Assembly (NCBI RefSeq): GCF_900637205.1
Contig: NZ_LR134355.1
Location: forward strand, 5,270,001 to 5,334,000
DNA from: Mycolicibacterium chitae
Lineage (GTDB): Bacteria > Actinomycetota > Actinomycetes > Mycobacteriales > Mycobacteriaceae
Length of the DNA: 64,000 bases
Reading direction: 5' to 3'
The position numbers were made by a program, and so were the translations under genes. Shown in pieces: positions 33,206 through 42,359 of this stretch (within the stretch, counting starts at the first letter, position 1; every line of letters begins with the position of its first letter). A model generated the notes under the pieces. It was not told the origin of the DNA, searched no databases, and saw nothing but the letters and a program-made list of their open reading frames with translations.

Positions 33206-34455
33206 CACTCGACGCGCCAGACGGAACGGGACAAGCGCCCGGTTCGTTGTGGCGCGGTCGCATCCTGCTCATTGTCGGCATCGTCCTGCTCGGCGTCTCG
33301 CTGCGCTACGCGGTAACGGGGCTGTCGCCGTTCCTGCCGCAGATCCAGGCCGATCTGGGGATGGGCGACGCCCCGCTGACGCTGCTGACCATGCTGCCGA
33401 CGCTGTTCTTCGGCCTGGCCGGCTTCTGCGCGCCGGTGCTGATGCGACGTACTTCGCTGGAACTGACCGCCGTGACGGCGATGGGCCTGGCCGCGGCCGG
33501 CACGGCGCTGCGCCCCTTGTTCGACAGCGTCCCACTGTTCCTGGTGCTCTCCGCGGTCGCGCTGTTCGGCATGGGGATGGGCAACGTGGTGGGCGCGCCG
33601 CTGGTCAAGAAGTACTTCTCGGACCGGCCGGCACCCGTGCTCACCGCGTTCGCGCTGCTGATGCAGGCCGGCGCCACGATCCCCGCGATGCTGGCGCTGC
33701 CACTGGCCGATCTTGGGGGTGGCTGGCGGTTCTCGATCGGGTCCTGGGCGCTGCTGTCGATCGTGGCAGCCATCCCGTGGGTCATCCAGTTGCTCAAGGT
33801 TTCTCGCGAGGACCACGCGGATGATGCCCCGGCGCAGTCCGGTGGGCGCGCATACGGCCTGGGCCAGTTGCTGCGGAACCCGATCTCGGTGGGAACCGCG
33901 CTGTTCTACGCCATGGCCTCGCTGAACACCTACGCCATGCTGTCCTGGATGCCGACGATCCTCCAGGACAATGGGCACAGTTCGGAGACCGCCGCCGCGG
34001 CCTATGCCATCTTCACATTCCTGACGCTGCCGATGGCCGTCGTCAGCCCGATCATCGGGTCGAAGATGCGAAACCCGTTCCCGTATGCGGCGGCCCTGGC
34101 GGTCCTCCCGGCGCTCGGCTTCCTCGGAGTGGTGCTGGCGCCCGGACTGCCGTTCCTGTGGGCGACGCTGATCGGCCTCATCGGCGGCGCCTTCCCGCTG
34201 GCCATCGCGATGTTCAACCAGCGCACCCGCACCGAACACGGCTCCGGGGCACTGTCCGGTTTCGCCATGGGAGTGGGTTACCTGTTTGGGACCGTCGGCC
34301 CGCTGCTGGGCGGCTGGTTGAACCCGGCAACGGGTAGCTGGACGCTGCCGCTGCTGGTGTACGCGTTGATGGGCGTCCCGATGCTGCTGGGCGCGTGGAT
34401 GATGAGCAAGCCCGGCCGGTATCTGGAGGACCGGTTCGAACCCGCCGCGGTGTGA
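33202..34455 (+). CDS. CynX/NimT-like MFS transporter
   Basis: A 417-residue membrane protein with 12 predicted helices, starting with the RYAVTGLSPFLPQIQADLGM segment typical of the CynX/NimT (cyanate/nitroimidazole) group of the major facilitator superfamily. The central loop (about 205-225, SREDHADDAPAQSGG) separates the halves. It overlaps the preceding SDR by four bases. The substrate and direction of transport are unknown. Confidence 0.88.
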   Translation: MTLDAPDGTGQAPGSLWRGRILLIVGIVLLGVSLRYAVTGLSPFLPQIQADLGMGDAPLTLLTMLPTLFFGLAGFCAPVLMRRTSLELTAVTAMGLAAAGTALRPLFDSVPLFLVLSAVALFGMGMGNVVGAPLVKKYFSDRPAPVLTAFALLMQAGATIPAMLALPLADLGGGWRFSIGSWALLSIVAAIPWVIQLLKVSREDHADDAPAQSGGRAYGLGQLLRNPISVGTALFYAMASLNTYAMLSWMPTILQDNGHSSETAAAAYAIFTFLTLPMAVVSPIIGSKMRNPFPYAAALAVLPALGFLGVVLAPGLPFLWATLIGLIGGAFPLAIAMFNQRTRTEHGSGALSGFAMGVGYLFGTVGPLLGGWLNPATGSWTLPLLVYALMGVPMLLGAWMMSKPGRYLEDRFEPAAV

Positions 34456-34527
34456 GCCAAACCACCTGTCCGACAAGCTAACCGCCGAGGAGGATTAGCG
34501 TCGGGCGATACTGGTTACCCTGCGGCA

Positions 34528-34782
34528 ATGGCTCAATCAATTGTTACCGCCCGCATCGACGACGCCGCCCCCGGCGACATCCTCGCCCTCGATCGCGGCG
34601 CCGGCGAGCAGACCTTCAAGGTGGTCCACAAAGAACCGGTCGAGACCGGTTTCCTCATCACCCTCGAGGGCAACGACGGTGAGACGTGTCAGCTCGAGAT
34701 GGCCGCCGGCACGCCCGTCAAGCGTTCCCTGGAGGCCAAGTGGGAGTCCACGCAGAGCCCCACGCCCAACGCGGAGCCGTGA
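34528..34782 (+). CDS. Small conserved-looking hypothetical protein
   Basis: An 84-residue protein, mostly beta in character: IDDAAPGDILALDRGAGEQTF, KVVHKEPVETGFLITLEG and CQLEMAAGTPVKR. I do not recognise the family. Third-position GC bias and a clean ATG support it as a gene, although no Shine-Dalgarno is adjacent. It is convergent with the next gene, 12 bp apart, and no operon partner is seen. Confidence 0.6.
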   Translation: MAQSIVTARIDDAAPGDILALDRGAGEQTFKVVHKEPVETGFLITLEGNDGETCQLEMAAGTPVKRSLEAKWESTQSPTPNAEP

Positions 34783-34794
34783 CGCGGTAGGGCT

Positions 34795-36036
34795 TCAACC
34801 CACTCGGATGCCCTGATCCGCCAGGAATGCGCGGGCACGGCCGAGTTTGCGATCCTCGGAGAAGGCGTACCACTGTTGCGCGAGTCCCTCTTCGTGCACG
34901 AGATCGCGGAACCGCCGGAACGCGCCCTTGGCTTCGATCGCGCGTTCCAGACGGGACCGCAGGCCCGGATCGGACTGCCGCGCAGCGAAATCCGCCATGT
35001 CGCGCCAGCCGTCGCGGGACCCGACGCGGTCGAAACCGAGCCAACGGTCGGGTTCCTCCTCCACGTCGATGGCGGCGTCTTCGCCGACCATGCCCGGGTC
35101 GGTGCTGCTGTCATCCAGCACGTCGCCGGTGTCAAGGTCCACGTAGCCCCCGGTGGACGCAGTCGGATCGCCCTCCATCTCGGCGGCGAGCATCTCGAGG
35201 TCGGCCGGCACCGCGCGTCCCGCAAGGGGTGCCCCGCGCAGGTGCGCGAGAAGGTCTTCGGCCAAGATGTCATCTCCCGTGGCGGCGCGATGAACGAGGC
35301 GGTTGATCACCGACAGTGCGACCGACTCTGCCTGCTTCCGTCGCTTTTCCAAGGCCATCGGCAGTCCGGCGCCGACCTGTTGCAGCGCGTCGCCGAGGTC
35401 GCGGCCGTCCAGAGCGGCCAGGAAGCGCGCCGCATCCGCTGTCGCGATTGCCGCGCGCAGCTCATGCAGGTCGAGCGGCGGGGCCTGGATTGGTCCGGGC
35501 CACGCGTGTCGCAGCATCGGATGGGGCTCGGTGGGCCGGTTGGGAATGCGACTGCGCCCGTCGTCGTCGGCCCAGCGCCGCCCGTACTGGTCCGGGATGG
35601 TGCCCCAGCCCCAGTGCGGCAACGGCTTTCGCGGTTTGATCCCCAGCGTTTCCTCCGGGTCGATCTTGGTGTCGCCGACCACGCAGCGGTGCGTCCACTC
35701 GTCGCCGAGGTCGAAGACGAACTGGAACTCCGCACCGGGGGACACCACGCGAGAGACCTTGGCGCGCTCGATGTCCAGCGGCTCGGTGATGGCACCCTCG
35801 ATCAAGCCTGCCAGCTCGTCGCCGGTCTCCTCGTCGGTGACGAGGCGTCCGTCGGTCAGAGTGAACATCGACAGGTGCGCTCTGTCCCACCGGCCGAAAC
35901 CGTCGTTGATGGCATCGGCCAGGTCCATGAAGGTATGCGATGGCCCGACCGCGAAAACGCGGCCCGGCCACGGCCAGAGTTCCTCGCCGCGTCCGCCGAG
36001 CAACTCCACCGTCACCGACAACCAGGTGCGCGCCAT
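34795..36036 (-). CDS. PRiA4b ORF-3-like and UPF0158-like domain protein
   Basis: A 413-residue two-domain protein. Residues about 1-180 match the plasmid pRiA4b ORF-3-like domain (LWPWPGRVFAVGPSHTFMDL, EFQFVFDLGDEWTHRCVV). Residues about 285-410 match UPF0158 (GGYVDLDTGDVLDD, AAIDVEEEPDRWLGFDRV, KGAFRRFRDLVHEEGL, QQWYAFSEDRKLGRARAFL). Neither domain has a firm biochemical role. The first domain is sometimes annotated as an IS1096 passenger protein, but there is no transposase here. The link of the two domains is the notable point. Confidence 0.78.
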   Translation of the reverse strand: MARTWLSVTVELLGGRGEELWPWPGRVFAVGPSHTFMDLADAINDGFGRWDRAHLSMFTLTDGRLVTDEETGDELAGLIEGAITEPLDIERAKVSRVVSPGAEFQFVFDLGDEWTHRCVVGDTKIDPEETLGIKPRKPLPHWGWGTIPDQYGRRWADDDGRSRIPNRPTEPHPMLRHAWPGPIQAPPLDLHELRAAIATADAARFLAALDGRDLGDALQQVGAGLPMALEKRRKQAESVALSVINRLVHRAATGDDILAEDLLAHLRGAPLAGRAVPADLEMLAAEMEGDPTASTGGYVDLDTGDVLDDSSTDPGMVGEDAAIDVEEEPDRWLGFDRVGSRDGWRDMADFAARQSDPGLRSRLERAIEAKGAFRRFRDLVHEEGLAQQWYAFSEDRKLGRARAFLADQGIRVG

Positions 36037-36063
36037 CCTCCGAGGATTACACGAACGGGACGG

Positions 36064-37008
36064 TCAGGAGAAAGGACTCGACGCATCCTCCAGGACGGCA
36101 CGTTCCTCGGCGCTGAGTTCCGTCTCCACCGCGGCCAGCAGATCCGGCAACTGCTCGACTGTGCGGGCGCTGGCCAGCGGCGCCGTGATCGTGGGGCGCG
36201 TCAGTAGCCACGCGAGCGCCGCCGTCGTCGACGAGATACCGCGGGCCGTGGCCACCTTGTCCAGCGCGTCGACCACCGCGAACCCGTCCGGGGTCAGGTA
36301 GGACTCCAGCATGGGCCCCCGCGCGGCACCGTCGGCGTCCTGCGCCGTGCGGTACTTGCCGGACAGGAAGCCGGATGCCAGGGACGAGTACGGGAACACC
36401 GCCAACCCGTGCCGTTGGACCAACGGCACGTAATTCTGCTCAAAGTCCTTGCGGTGCACCAGATTATAGTGCGGCTGCAGCGCAACCGGCACCGCCATCC
36501 CCTCGGTCTGCGCAATCCGGATCCACTCGTCGATGCGCTCGGGCGACATGTTGGACAGCGCGATGTGGCGCACCTTGCCGGCCTGCACCAAACCGTCGAA
36601 CACGGCCGCGATCTCGACCATCGGGACGTCTTCGTCGTCGTAGTGCGCGTAGTACAGGTCGATGTAGTCGGTCTGGAGACGCTGCAGCGACGCCTCCGCG
36701 GCGGCCTGCACGTTGGCCCGGGCCAGCCCCTTGAAGTCCGGGTGGGCGCCCACCTTGGTGGCAATGACCACCGAGTCGCGGTTGCGACGCTCGCGCACCC
36801 ACCGGCCGAGGACGGTCTCGGACTCCCCACCGGAGTTGCCCGGCACCCACGACGAGTACATGTCCGCCGTGTCGATGAAGTTCCCGCCGGCCGCGACGAA
36901 AGCATCCAGGACCTGCTGGGACTCGGCCTCGTCGGAGGTCCAGCCGAAGGTGTTGGCGCCTAGCGCGAGCGGGAAGATCTCGATGCCAGAAGTTCCGATG
37001 GTGCGCAC
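36064..37008 (-). CDS. Aldo/keto reductase
   Basis: A 314-residue TIM-barrel NADPH oxidoreductase. The catalytic tetrad is visible as Asp and Tyr in FIDTADMYSSW (about 44-54), Lys in VIATKVGAH (about 78-86) and His in YYAHYDDEDVP (about 119-129). GTG 37008 follows AAAGGA. It belongs to the YdhF/Tas-like general group, so the substrate is not predictable. It is divergent from a DUF1684 gene across a small palindrome. Confidence 0.88.
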   Translation of the reverse strand: MRTIGTSGIEIFPLALGANTFGWTSDEAESQQVLDAFVAAGGNFIDTADMYSSWVPGNSGGESETVLGRWVRERRNRDSVVIATKVGAHPDFKGLARANVQAAAEASLQRLQTDYIDLYYAHYDDEDVPMVEIAAVFDGLVQAGKVRHIALSNMSPERIDEWIRIAQTEGMAVPVALQPHYNLVHRKDFEQNYVPLVQRHGLAVFPYSSLASGFLSGKYRTAQDADGAARGPMLESYLTPDGFAVVDALDKVATARGISSTTAALAWLLTRPTITAPLASARTVEQLPDLLAAVETELSAEERAVLEDASSPFS

Positions 37009-37027
37009 TCTGTTCCTTTCCGTTCAG

Positions 37028-37037
37028 ACGAATTCGT
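37028..37037. promoter_or_regulatory. Palindrome upstream of aldo/keto reductase
   Basis: ACGAATTCGT is a perfect 10-bp palindrome with further partial symmetry outside (CGTTC to the left, GGAACG to the right). It is 20 bp before the reductase start, in the divergent promoter with the DUF1684 gene, and could bind a dimeric regulator. The evidence is symmetry alone. Confidence 0.35.
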
Positions 37038-37188
37038 GGAACGAAGCCATCACAGCCTCGATGACGGATAACGGTTCAGAGCCCACCGAAGTTCCTGCAC
37101 CGGTTTGCGCCCGTCGCCCTGACATGGGCGTTTCGGCGGTAGAACTGTGGTGGAATGCGAGGAGATTCGACCCGGTGAGGAGTGGGCG

Positions 37189-37962
37189 ATGACCGAGGGA
37201 ATCGAGCAGTGGCGCGAGTTCCGGCGCGCCCGCGAAACCGAACTGCGCCAACCGCGCGGCTGGCTGACGCTCACCGGATTTCACTGGCTGCCGGAGACCC
37301 CGACGCGCCTCGGTGACCTGCCGGGGCGCTGGTCGACCGACGGGCAGGACGCGTTCCTCGACGCAGCACCGCGGGACGGCCTGAGCGTCGACGGCACGCT
37401 CGTCGACGGCCGCTCCCGCAAGACCGTCGCCGAGACCAGCCGCGCGCCGTGGGTCGAATTCGGCGACACCGAGATCGAACTGCTGCGGCGCGGCGGCCGG
37501 TTGGCCATCCGGATGCGGGCGCAGACCTCGCCGGACCGGGAGAACTTCGCCGGCGTGCCCACCTTCGACTACGACCCCGCGTGGGTCATCACCGCCACCT
37601 TCGAGCCCTACCCGGACGGGCGCAAGGTCGACGTCGCGACCCACAAGCCCGAGTTGCGCCAGCAGTTGCCGGCGATGGGCGAGGTGGTGTTCACCGTCGA
37701 CGGCCAACCCCAGCGGCTGGTGGCGACCAACATCAAGACCGGCCTGAGCATCGAGTTCCACGACCCCACCAACGGCGTCGAGACCGAGCCGTGGCGCCAA
37801 TTGAAGTTCGACGACCCCGCCCCGGACGGCACCGTCGTCCTCGACTTCAACCGGGCGATCAACATGTGGTTCGCCTTCACCGACCACGCGACCTGCCCCA
37901 TGCCGGTGACCGGCAACACCATCACCGTCCCGGTCCGCGCCGGGGAGAAGTCACCCGGCTGA
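37189..37962 (+). CDS. DUF1684-family protein
   Basis: A 257-residue protein. It shows the family patterns QPRGWLTLTGFHWL near the start, DRENFAGVPTFDYDPAW in the middle, VVLDFNRAINMWFAFTD, and a basic end at PVRAGEKSPG. The family is widespread in actinobacteria without a known function. GAGGAG precedes ATG 37189. It is convergent with the next gene, 9 bp apart. Confidence 0.83.
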   Translation: MTEGIEQWREFRRARETELRQPRGWLTLTGFHWLPETPTRLGDLPGRWSTDGQDAFLDAAPRDGLSVDGTLVDGRSRKTVAETSRAPWVEFGDTEIELLRRGGRLAIRMRAQTSPDRENFAGVPTFDYDPAWVITATFEPYPDGRKVDVATHKPELRQQLPAMGEVVFTVDGQPQRLVATNIKTGLSIEFHDPTNGVETEPWRQLKFDDPAPDGTVVLDFNRAINMWFAFTDHATCPMPVTGNTITVPVRAGEKSPG

Positions 37963-37971
37963 GCCCGGCGG

Positions 37972-38541
37972 TTACTTCCCGGCCCCCGGCACCAGGAACC
38001 ACTTCATCAGTCGGGTCAGCAGCGGTGCGACCAGGAACGTCATGAACACGACGATGAAGACCACGTTGATGGCGGTGATCAGCAGGAACGGCAGCCCCAT
38101 CCGCTCCCAGACCGGGGTCAGCAGCCAGATCACGATCGAGGCCAGCGGCCAGATGCCCATCCACGTCACCACCGCGGTCTTCCACCGCGGCGGATGCACC
38201 GAGGCCGGCACCGACGGGCCGACGAACCACTCCTCGAGCACGTCGAGTCGCCGGTGCTCCGGTTCGCTCTCGGCGTGCTCGCGCATCCGGCCCAGGATGT
38301 GGTTGCGGTCGGCGGAGTTGTCCCAGGCCGTCAGGTCGGCCTCGGTCGCGTAGTTCACCACCACCTGGTACGGCTCGCCGGGGTTTGCGGGCGGGATCAG
38401 CTCGCCGCCGCGGAAGCCGCGGTGCTTCTTCATCACCGCGAACATCTCCCGGACCAGCTGTTCGTACTGCCGCTCGTGGCCCGGTTTGGCCATCCGCCGC
38501 GCGATGCGGGTCACGGCGGTGGACGGGTCGGGAACGGTCAT
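37972..38541 (-). CDS. Antibiotic biosynthesis monooxygenase-like domain with membrane tail
   Basis: A 189-residue protein. Residues about 8-105 form an ABM ferredoxin-like domain (ARRMAKPGHERQYEQLVREM, HRGFRGGELI). Two or three membrane helices follow at about 123-180 (AVVTWMGIWPLASIVIWLLT and FLLITAINVVFIVVFMTFLV). The layout resembles the membrane-anchored ABM proteins seen in many bacteria. GGAGG precedes ATG 38541. Function is unknown; ABM domains may be oxygenases or simple stress folds. Confidence 0.83.
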   Translation of the reverse strand: MTVPDPSTAVTRIARRMAKPGHERQYEQLVREMFAVMKKHRGFRGGELIPPANPGEPYQVVVNYATEADLTAWDNSADRNHILGRMREHAESEPEHRRLDVLEEWFVGPSVPASVHPPRWKTAVVTWMGIWPLASIVIWLLTPVWERMGLPFLLITAINVVFIVVFMTFLVAPLLTRLMKWFLVPGAGK

Positions 38542-38686
38542 CTCGCCTCCGGAGCCTCGTGGTTCGACCAGACGCCGATCCTGCCATGTCCGAGTGGGGA
38601 ATTCGCGCGATCGCCATCAGTTTCCACCGGGCAGAGCCCCGACGTAGGGGTTGAATGCGGACCGCAGTCCGCCTACCTTGGCGCCC

Positions 38687-39124
38687 ATGACTCTCACCAG
38701 CGGCCGGCTCGCACCCTTCGCCCCCGCCGCCCTCGCCGTCTTCCGCATCATCGTCGGGCTCATGTTCGTGCAACACGGAACCGCGAAGCTGATCGGCTGG
38801 CCGACCTCGTCAGCCGCCGCCGCGGTCGGCAGTTGGCCGTCCTGGTACGCCGGTGTCATCGAGGTGGTCACCGGCCTGCTGGTTGCCGCCGGCCTGTTCA
38901 CGGTTCCCGCCGCCATCCTCGCCTCGGGAACGATGGCCGTCGCCTACTTCTGGCGGCACTTCCCCGATGGCTTCTGGCCGATCAACAACGGCGGCGAGGG
39001 TGCGGTGCTGTACTGCTTCGCGATGCTCTACATCGCCTTTGCCGGACCGGGCGCGTGGGCGGCGCAGAGGATCGTCAACCGCTCCTCGGAGGCACAGACC
39101 TCGGGGTCACCGACGCCCCGCTAA
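38687..39124 (+). CDS. DoxX-family membrane protein
   Basis: A 145-residue membrane protein with four hydrophobic helices and the DoxX-like start FRIIVGLMFVQHGTAKLIGW. Helix 2-3 holds WYAGVIEVVTGLLVAAGLF. DoxX members associate with oxidative stress enzymes in mycobacteria (with SodA and SseA) but this one stands alone. ATG 38687 is preferred over an earlier TTG at 38651, as family members start just before the first helix. Confidence 0.85.
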   Translation: MTLTSGRLAPFAPAALAVFRIIVGLMFVQHGTAKLIGWPTSSAAAAVGSWPSWYAGVIEVVTGLLVAAGLFTVPAAILASGTMAVAYFWRHFPDGFWPINNGGEGAVLYCFAMLYIAFAGPGAWAAQRIVNRSSEAQTSGSPTPR

Positions 39125-39134
39125 CGTCGATGCG

Positions 39135-40523
39135 GTGACGACGTCACGCTCGCGTCTGGCCCGGCTCTGTGCCGCCGGGACCGTCGTGTTCAGCCTCGCC
39201 GCGTGCGGGCCGCCGGCCGACCCGCCGCGGTCGACGTCGACAACCGTCGCACCACCCCGGGTGACCGTCACACCCTCCCCCGTCACCCCGGCGCCGGAGT
39301 TCGTTCCCGTCGCGCAACTGGTCGAGGACGCCGTCGCGGCCGGCCGGCTACCCGGCGCGGTGGTCACGGTCGGCCACGACGGCGCGGTGGTGTTCCGTGG
39401 GGCGTTCGGCGCCCGCAAGCTCGCCGGCGAACCGGGATTGGACGGGCGGCCCGCGCCCGCCGAGCCGATGACCGAGGACACGCTGTTCGACCTGGCGTCA
39501 TTGACCAAACCACTCACCACCGCGACGGGGATCCTGCAGCTCTACGAGCGCGGCCACGTCGGGCTCGACGAGCCGGTGCAGACGTACCTGCCCGACTTCA
39601 ATCCGACAGGCGACCCGCGTCGCGCGAAGGTGACGGTGCGGATGCTGCTCACCCACACCTCCGGCATCGCCGGGGATCTGAGCCTGGACGGGCCCTGGGG
39701 TCTGGTGCGGGCCGACAAGGAGGAGGGGATCCGCCGGGCCCTGGGCGCGTGGGTGGTGGCGGAGCCCGGCGAGCGCTTCCACTACTCCGACATCGGTTTC
39801 ATCATCCTGGGCGCGTTGCTGGAGAAGATCACCGGCGAACCCGAGGACGTCTACATCGAGCGCAATGTGTTTGCGCCGCTGGGAATGTCGGACACCTACT
39901 ATCTGCCCGTCGCCAAAGCTTGTGGCCCGCACCGGATCCGGGGCAACGCGATCGTGCCCGACCCGGGCGGCCCCGATCCGGACGAGTGCGCGGACGGCAC
40001 CTGGAGCACCGAACTGCTGGCGCGCGTCGCCCCGACCGCGCTCGACGAGGACACCCCCGGCATCAACCCGAACTACGGGCACCCACTGCGCGGCACCGTG
40101 CACGATCCGACCGCGCGGCGCATGGGCGGGGTGGCCGGCAGCGCCGGGGTGTTCTCCACCGCACACGATCTCGGCCTGTACGCCCAGGCCCTGCTCGACC
40201 GTCTCGCGGGCCGCCCCAGCCGGTTCCCGCTGACCCGGGAGACCACGACACTGATGACCACGGTGCAGCAGCCCGGATCGGGGCGCGGGTTGGGCTGGGA
40301 CATCGACACCGCCCACTCCGGGCCGCGCGGCCGGATCTTTCCCGTCGGGAGCTTCGGCCACACCGGCTTCACCGGCACCACGCTGTGGATCGACCCGGGC
40401 TCGGACACCTACGTGGTGGTCTTGGCGAACGTCATCCACGTGCGCGGCGGCCCGCCGATCACGACGCTGAGCGGTGCGGTCGCCACGGCGAGTGCCCGCG
40501 CGCTGCATCTTTACGGCAATTGA
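39135..40523 (+). CDS. Class C beta-lactamase-like serine hydrolase lipoprotein
   Basis: A 462-residue secreted lipoprotein. The signal peptide ends at a lipobox, FSLAAC, with Cys near 24, then a Pro/Thr-rich linker. The serine hydrolase domain has SLTK as the SxxK active site, YSD near 222 as the second motif, and HTG in FGHTGFTGTT as the third. Such proteins are esterases, peptidases or beta-lactamases of the class C fold. The GTG is set 10 bp after the DoxX stop, directly before the signal peptide. Confidence 0.87.
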   Translation: MTTSRSRLARLCAAGTVVFSLAACGPPADPPRSTSTTVAPPRVTVTPSPVTPAPEFVPVAQLVEDAVAAGRLPGAVVTVGHDGAVVFRGAFGARKLAGEPGLDGRPAPAEPMTEDTLFDLASLTKPLTTATGILQLYERGHVGLDEPVQTYLPDFNPTGDPRRAKVTVRMLLTHTSGIAGDLSLDGPWGLVRADKEEGIRRALGAWVVAEPGERFHYSDIGFIILGALLEKITGEPEDVYIERNVFAPLGMSDTYYLPVAKACGPHRIRGNAIVPDPGGPDPDECADGTWSTELLARVAPTALDEDTPGINPNYGHPLRGTVHDPTARRMGGVAGSAGVFSTAHDLGLYAQALLDRLAGRPSRFPLTRETTTLMTTVQQPGSGRGLGWDIDTAHSGPRGRIFPVGSFGHTGFTGTTLWIDPGSDTYVVVLANVIHVRGGPPITTLSGAVATASARALHLYGN

Positions 40524-40557
40524 CGCGGTAGCCCGCGGAGTGGGTACTCCCTCCCGC

Positions 40558-41547
40558 ATGACGAAGACGCAGAGCCGCGCCAACACCCCCGCCGGGTCGG
40601 ACCAGGAGCGACCCGACGCCGTGGTGATCTTCGCCCCGCTGCCCGTCCTGACCGTGACGGTCGAGGACCGCTCCGGCGAGGCGGACATCCACGTCCACGC
40701 CGGCGGCCAGGGCGTGTGGCAGTCCCGCATGGTGTCCTCGCTGGGGGTGCCGGTGGTGCTGTGCGCGGCCCTCGGCGGCGAGACCGGCGACGTGCTCAAC
40801 CATCTGCTGCCCATCGAGGACGTGACGGCGCGGATCGTGCCGGTGAGCGCGCGCAACGGCTCGTACGTCCACGACCGACGCACGGGCACCCGCGAGGTGG
40901 TGGCCGAGAGCCCCGGCAGCCCGCTGGATCGGCACGAACTCGACTCGCTGTACGAACTCACCCTGACCGAGGGACTCGAGCACGGCTGGGTGCTGCTGTC
41001 CGGGCCGCAAGAGGACGACGTGCTGCCGGCCGATCTGTATCGGCGCCTGGCCACCGACCTGGGTGCCAACGGGTGCAAGGTGGCCGCCGACCTGTCCGGC
41101 GAGCGGCTCGAGGCGGTGCTGGCCGGCAACCCGTCCCTGATCAAGGTCAGCCACGAGGAACTGCTCGACGACGGCCAGGCCAAGTCCGACGACGCCGAGG
41201 ACCTCGTCAAGGCCATGCGCGCCATGCGCGAGGAGTGCGCGGGCACCATCGTGGTCTCCCGCTCGGGCGCCGCCCCCGCCCTGGCGCTGCTGGACGGCTC
41301 GGCCGCCAAGGCCGACGTCGTGGAGATCGAGATGCCCAAGCTCGAACCGGCCGACCCCGCCGGGGCCGGCGACTCGATGACCGCCGGCATGGTCGCCGCG
41401 CTGGCCGGCGGCCGATCGATCCGGGAGGCGCTGCAGATCGGGGCCGCGTGCGGGGCGCTGAACGTCGTGCGGCACGGCCTGGGCACCGGCGGCGCGCGCG
41501 CCGTCGAGACGCTGGCCGAACGGGTCGAACTGCGGCCATGGAAGTAA
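40558..41547 (+). CDS. PfkB-family carbohydrate kinase
   Basis: A 329-residue ribokinase-like kinase. The N-terminal substrate-binding Gly-Gly lies in HVHAGGQGVWQ (about 46-56), with GLGV-type core VVLCAALGGETGD, and the C-terminal anion hole DPAGAGDSMTAG (about 267-278) holds the catalytic Asp. The closest types are 1-phosphofructokinase or other sugar kinases, but the substrate is open. SurE follows by 26 bp, so a kinase and a phosphatase share an operon. Confidence 0.87.
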   Translation: MTKTQSRANTPAGSDQERPDAVVIFAPLPVLTVTVEDRSGEADIHVHAGGQGVWQSRMVSSLGVPVVLCAALGGETGDVLNHLLPIEDVTARIVPVSARNGSYVHDRRTGTREVVAESPGSPLDRHELDSLYELTLTEGLEHGWVLLSGPQEDDVLPADLYRRLATDLGANGCKVAADLSGERLEAVLAGNPSLIKVSHEELLDDGQAKSDDAEDLVKAMRAMREECAGTIVVSRSGAAPALALLDGSAAKADVVEIEMPKLEPADPAGAGDSMTAGMVAALAGGRSIREALQIGAACGALNVVRHGLGTGGARAVETLAERVELRPWK

Positions 41548-41573
41548 AGGGGAGAAGTGAAGGAGGACGACAC

Positions 41574-42359
41574 GTGCGACGCGCACTGGTGACCAACGAC
41601 GACGGGATCGACTCCCCCGGCCTGCACGCACTGGCCGACGCCGCGCGCGCGGCCGGACTGGAAGTGATCGTGGCTGCCCCGGCCGAGCAGTCCAGCGGCG
41701 CCAGCGCCGCGTTGAGCGCGATCCGCCGCGACGGCCGCACGGTGGTCGAACGCCGAGAGCTGCCAGGCCTCGATGTCGAGGCGTGGGCCGTGCACGCCCA
41801 GCCCGGACACATCGTCGCCGCGGCGCTCAACGGCTGGTTCGACCCGGCGCCGGATCTGGTGCTCTCGGGGATCAACCACGGCGCCAATGTCGGTCGGGCC
41901 GTGCTGCATTCGGGCACCGTGGGCGCCGCGCTGACCGCGAAGATCAACGGCACCCGGGCGGTGGCGGTGTCGTTGGATGTGGCGCTGCACCCCACCGGCG
42001 AGCGGCACTGGGCCGCCGCCGCGGGTCTGCTGGCGCCGGTGCTGGAGTTGGTGTTCGACGCCCCGGAGGACACCGTGTTGTCGCTCAACGTGCCCGATCG
42101 CCCGGGCGACGAACTCGGACCGCTGCGCTACGCGCGCCTGGCCCGCGGCGGCGCCGTGCAGACCCGAGTCGACGAGATCCGCGACGGTGACCTGCGGTTG
42201 GCCGAGGTCGAGATGTCAGATGAGCCCGAGGAGGGCACCGACAGTGCGCTGCTCGCCGCGGGACATCCCACCCTCACGGCGTTGCGGTCGGTCGATGCCG
42301 ACGACGGGGACCTGGTGCTCGACTGGCTGGGGACAGCGGCCAGCGTCGACTCACGCTGA
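41574..42359 (+). CDS. surE: SurE 5'/3'-nucleotidase
   Basis: A 261-residue SurE phosphatase that removes phosphate from nucleoside monophosphates or short polyphosphates, using a divalent metal. The metal motif NDDG is at residues 8-11 (VTNDDGIDSPG), with Ser in QSSGAS and the Asn motif in SGINHGANVGRAVLHSGTVG. AGGAGG precedes GTG 41574. It is coupled to the PfkB kinase gene. Its 3' end overlaps the convergent flavin monooxygenase by 9 bp. Confidence 0.92.
   Translation: MRRALVTNDDGIDSPGLHALADAARAAGLEVIVAAPAEQSSGASAALSAIRRDGRTVVERRELPGLDVEAWAVHAQPGHIVAAALNGWFDPAPDLVLSGINHGANVGRAVLHSGTVGAALTAKINGTRAVAVSLDVALHPTGERHWAAAAGLLAPVLELVFDAPEDTVLSLNVPDRPGDELGPLRYARLARGGAVQTRVDEIRDGDLRLAEVEMSDEPEEGTDSALLAAGHPTLTALRSVDADDGDLVLDWLGTAASVDSR

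Noticed and set aside
34795..36036. Mobile element signal from the PRiA4b/IS1096 passenger-like domain
   Set aside because: No transposase, terminal repeats or target duplication is visible nearby; the domain occurs in ordinary chromosomal genes.
39498..42008. An 836-codon open frame antisense to the beta-lactamase-like, kinase and surE genes
   Set aside because: It crosses three well-supported genes and has no domain or sensible composition.
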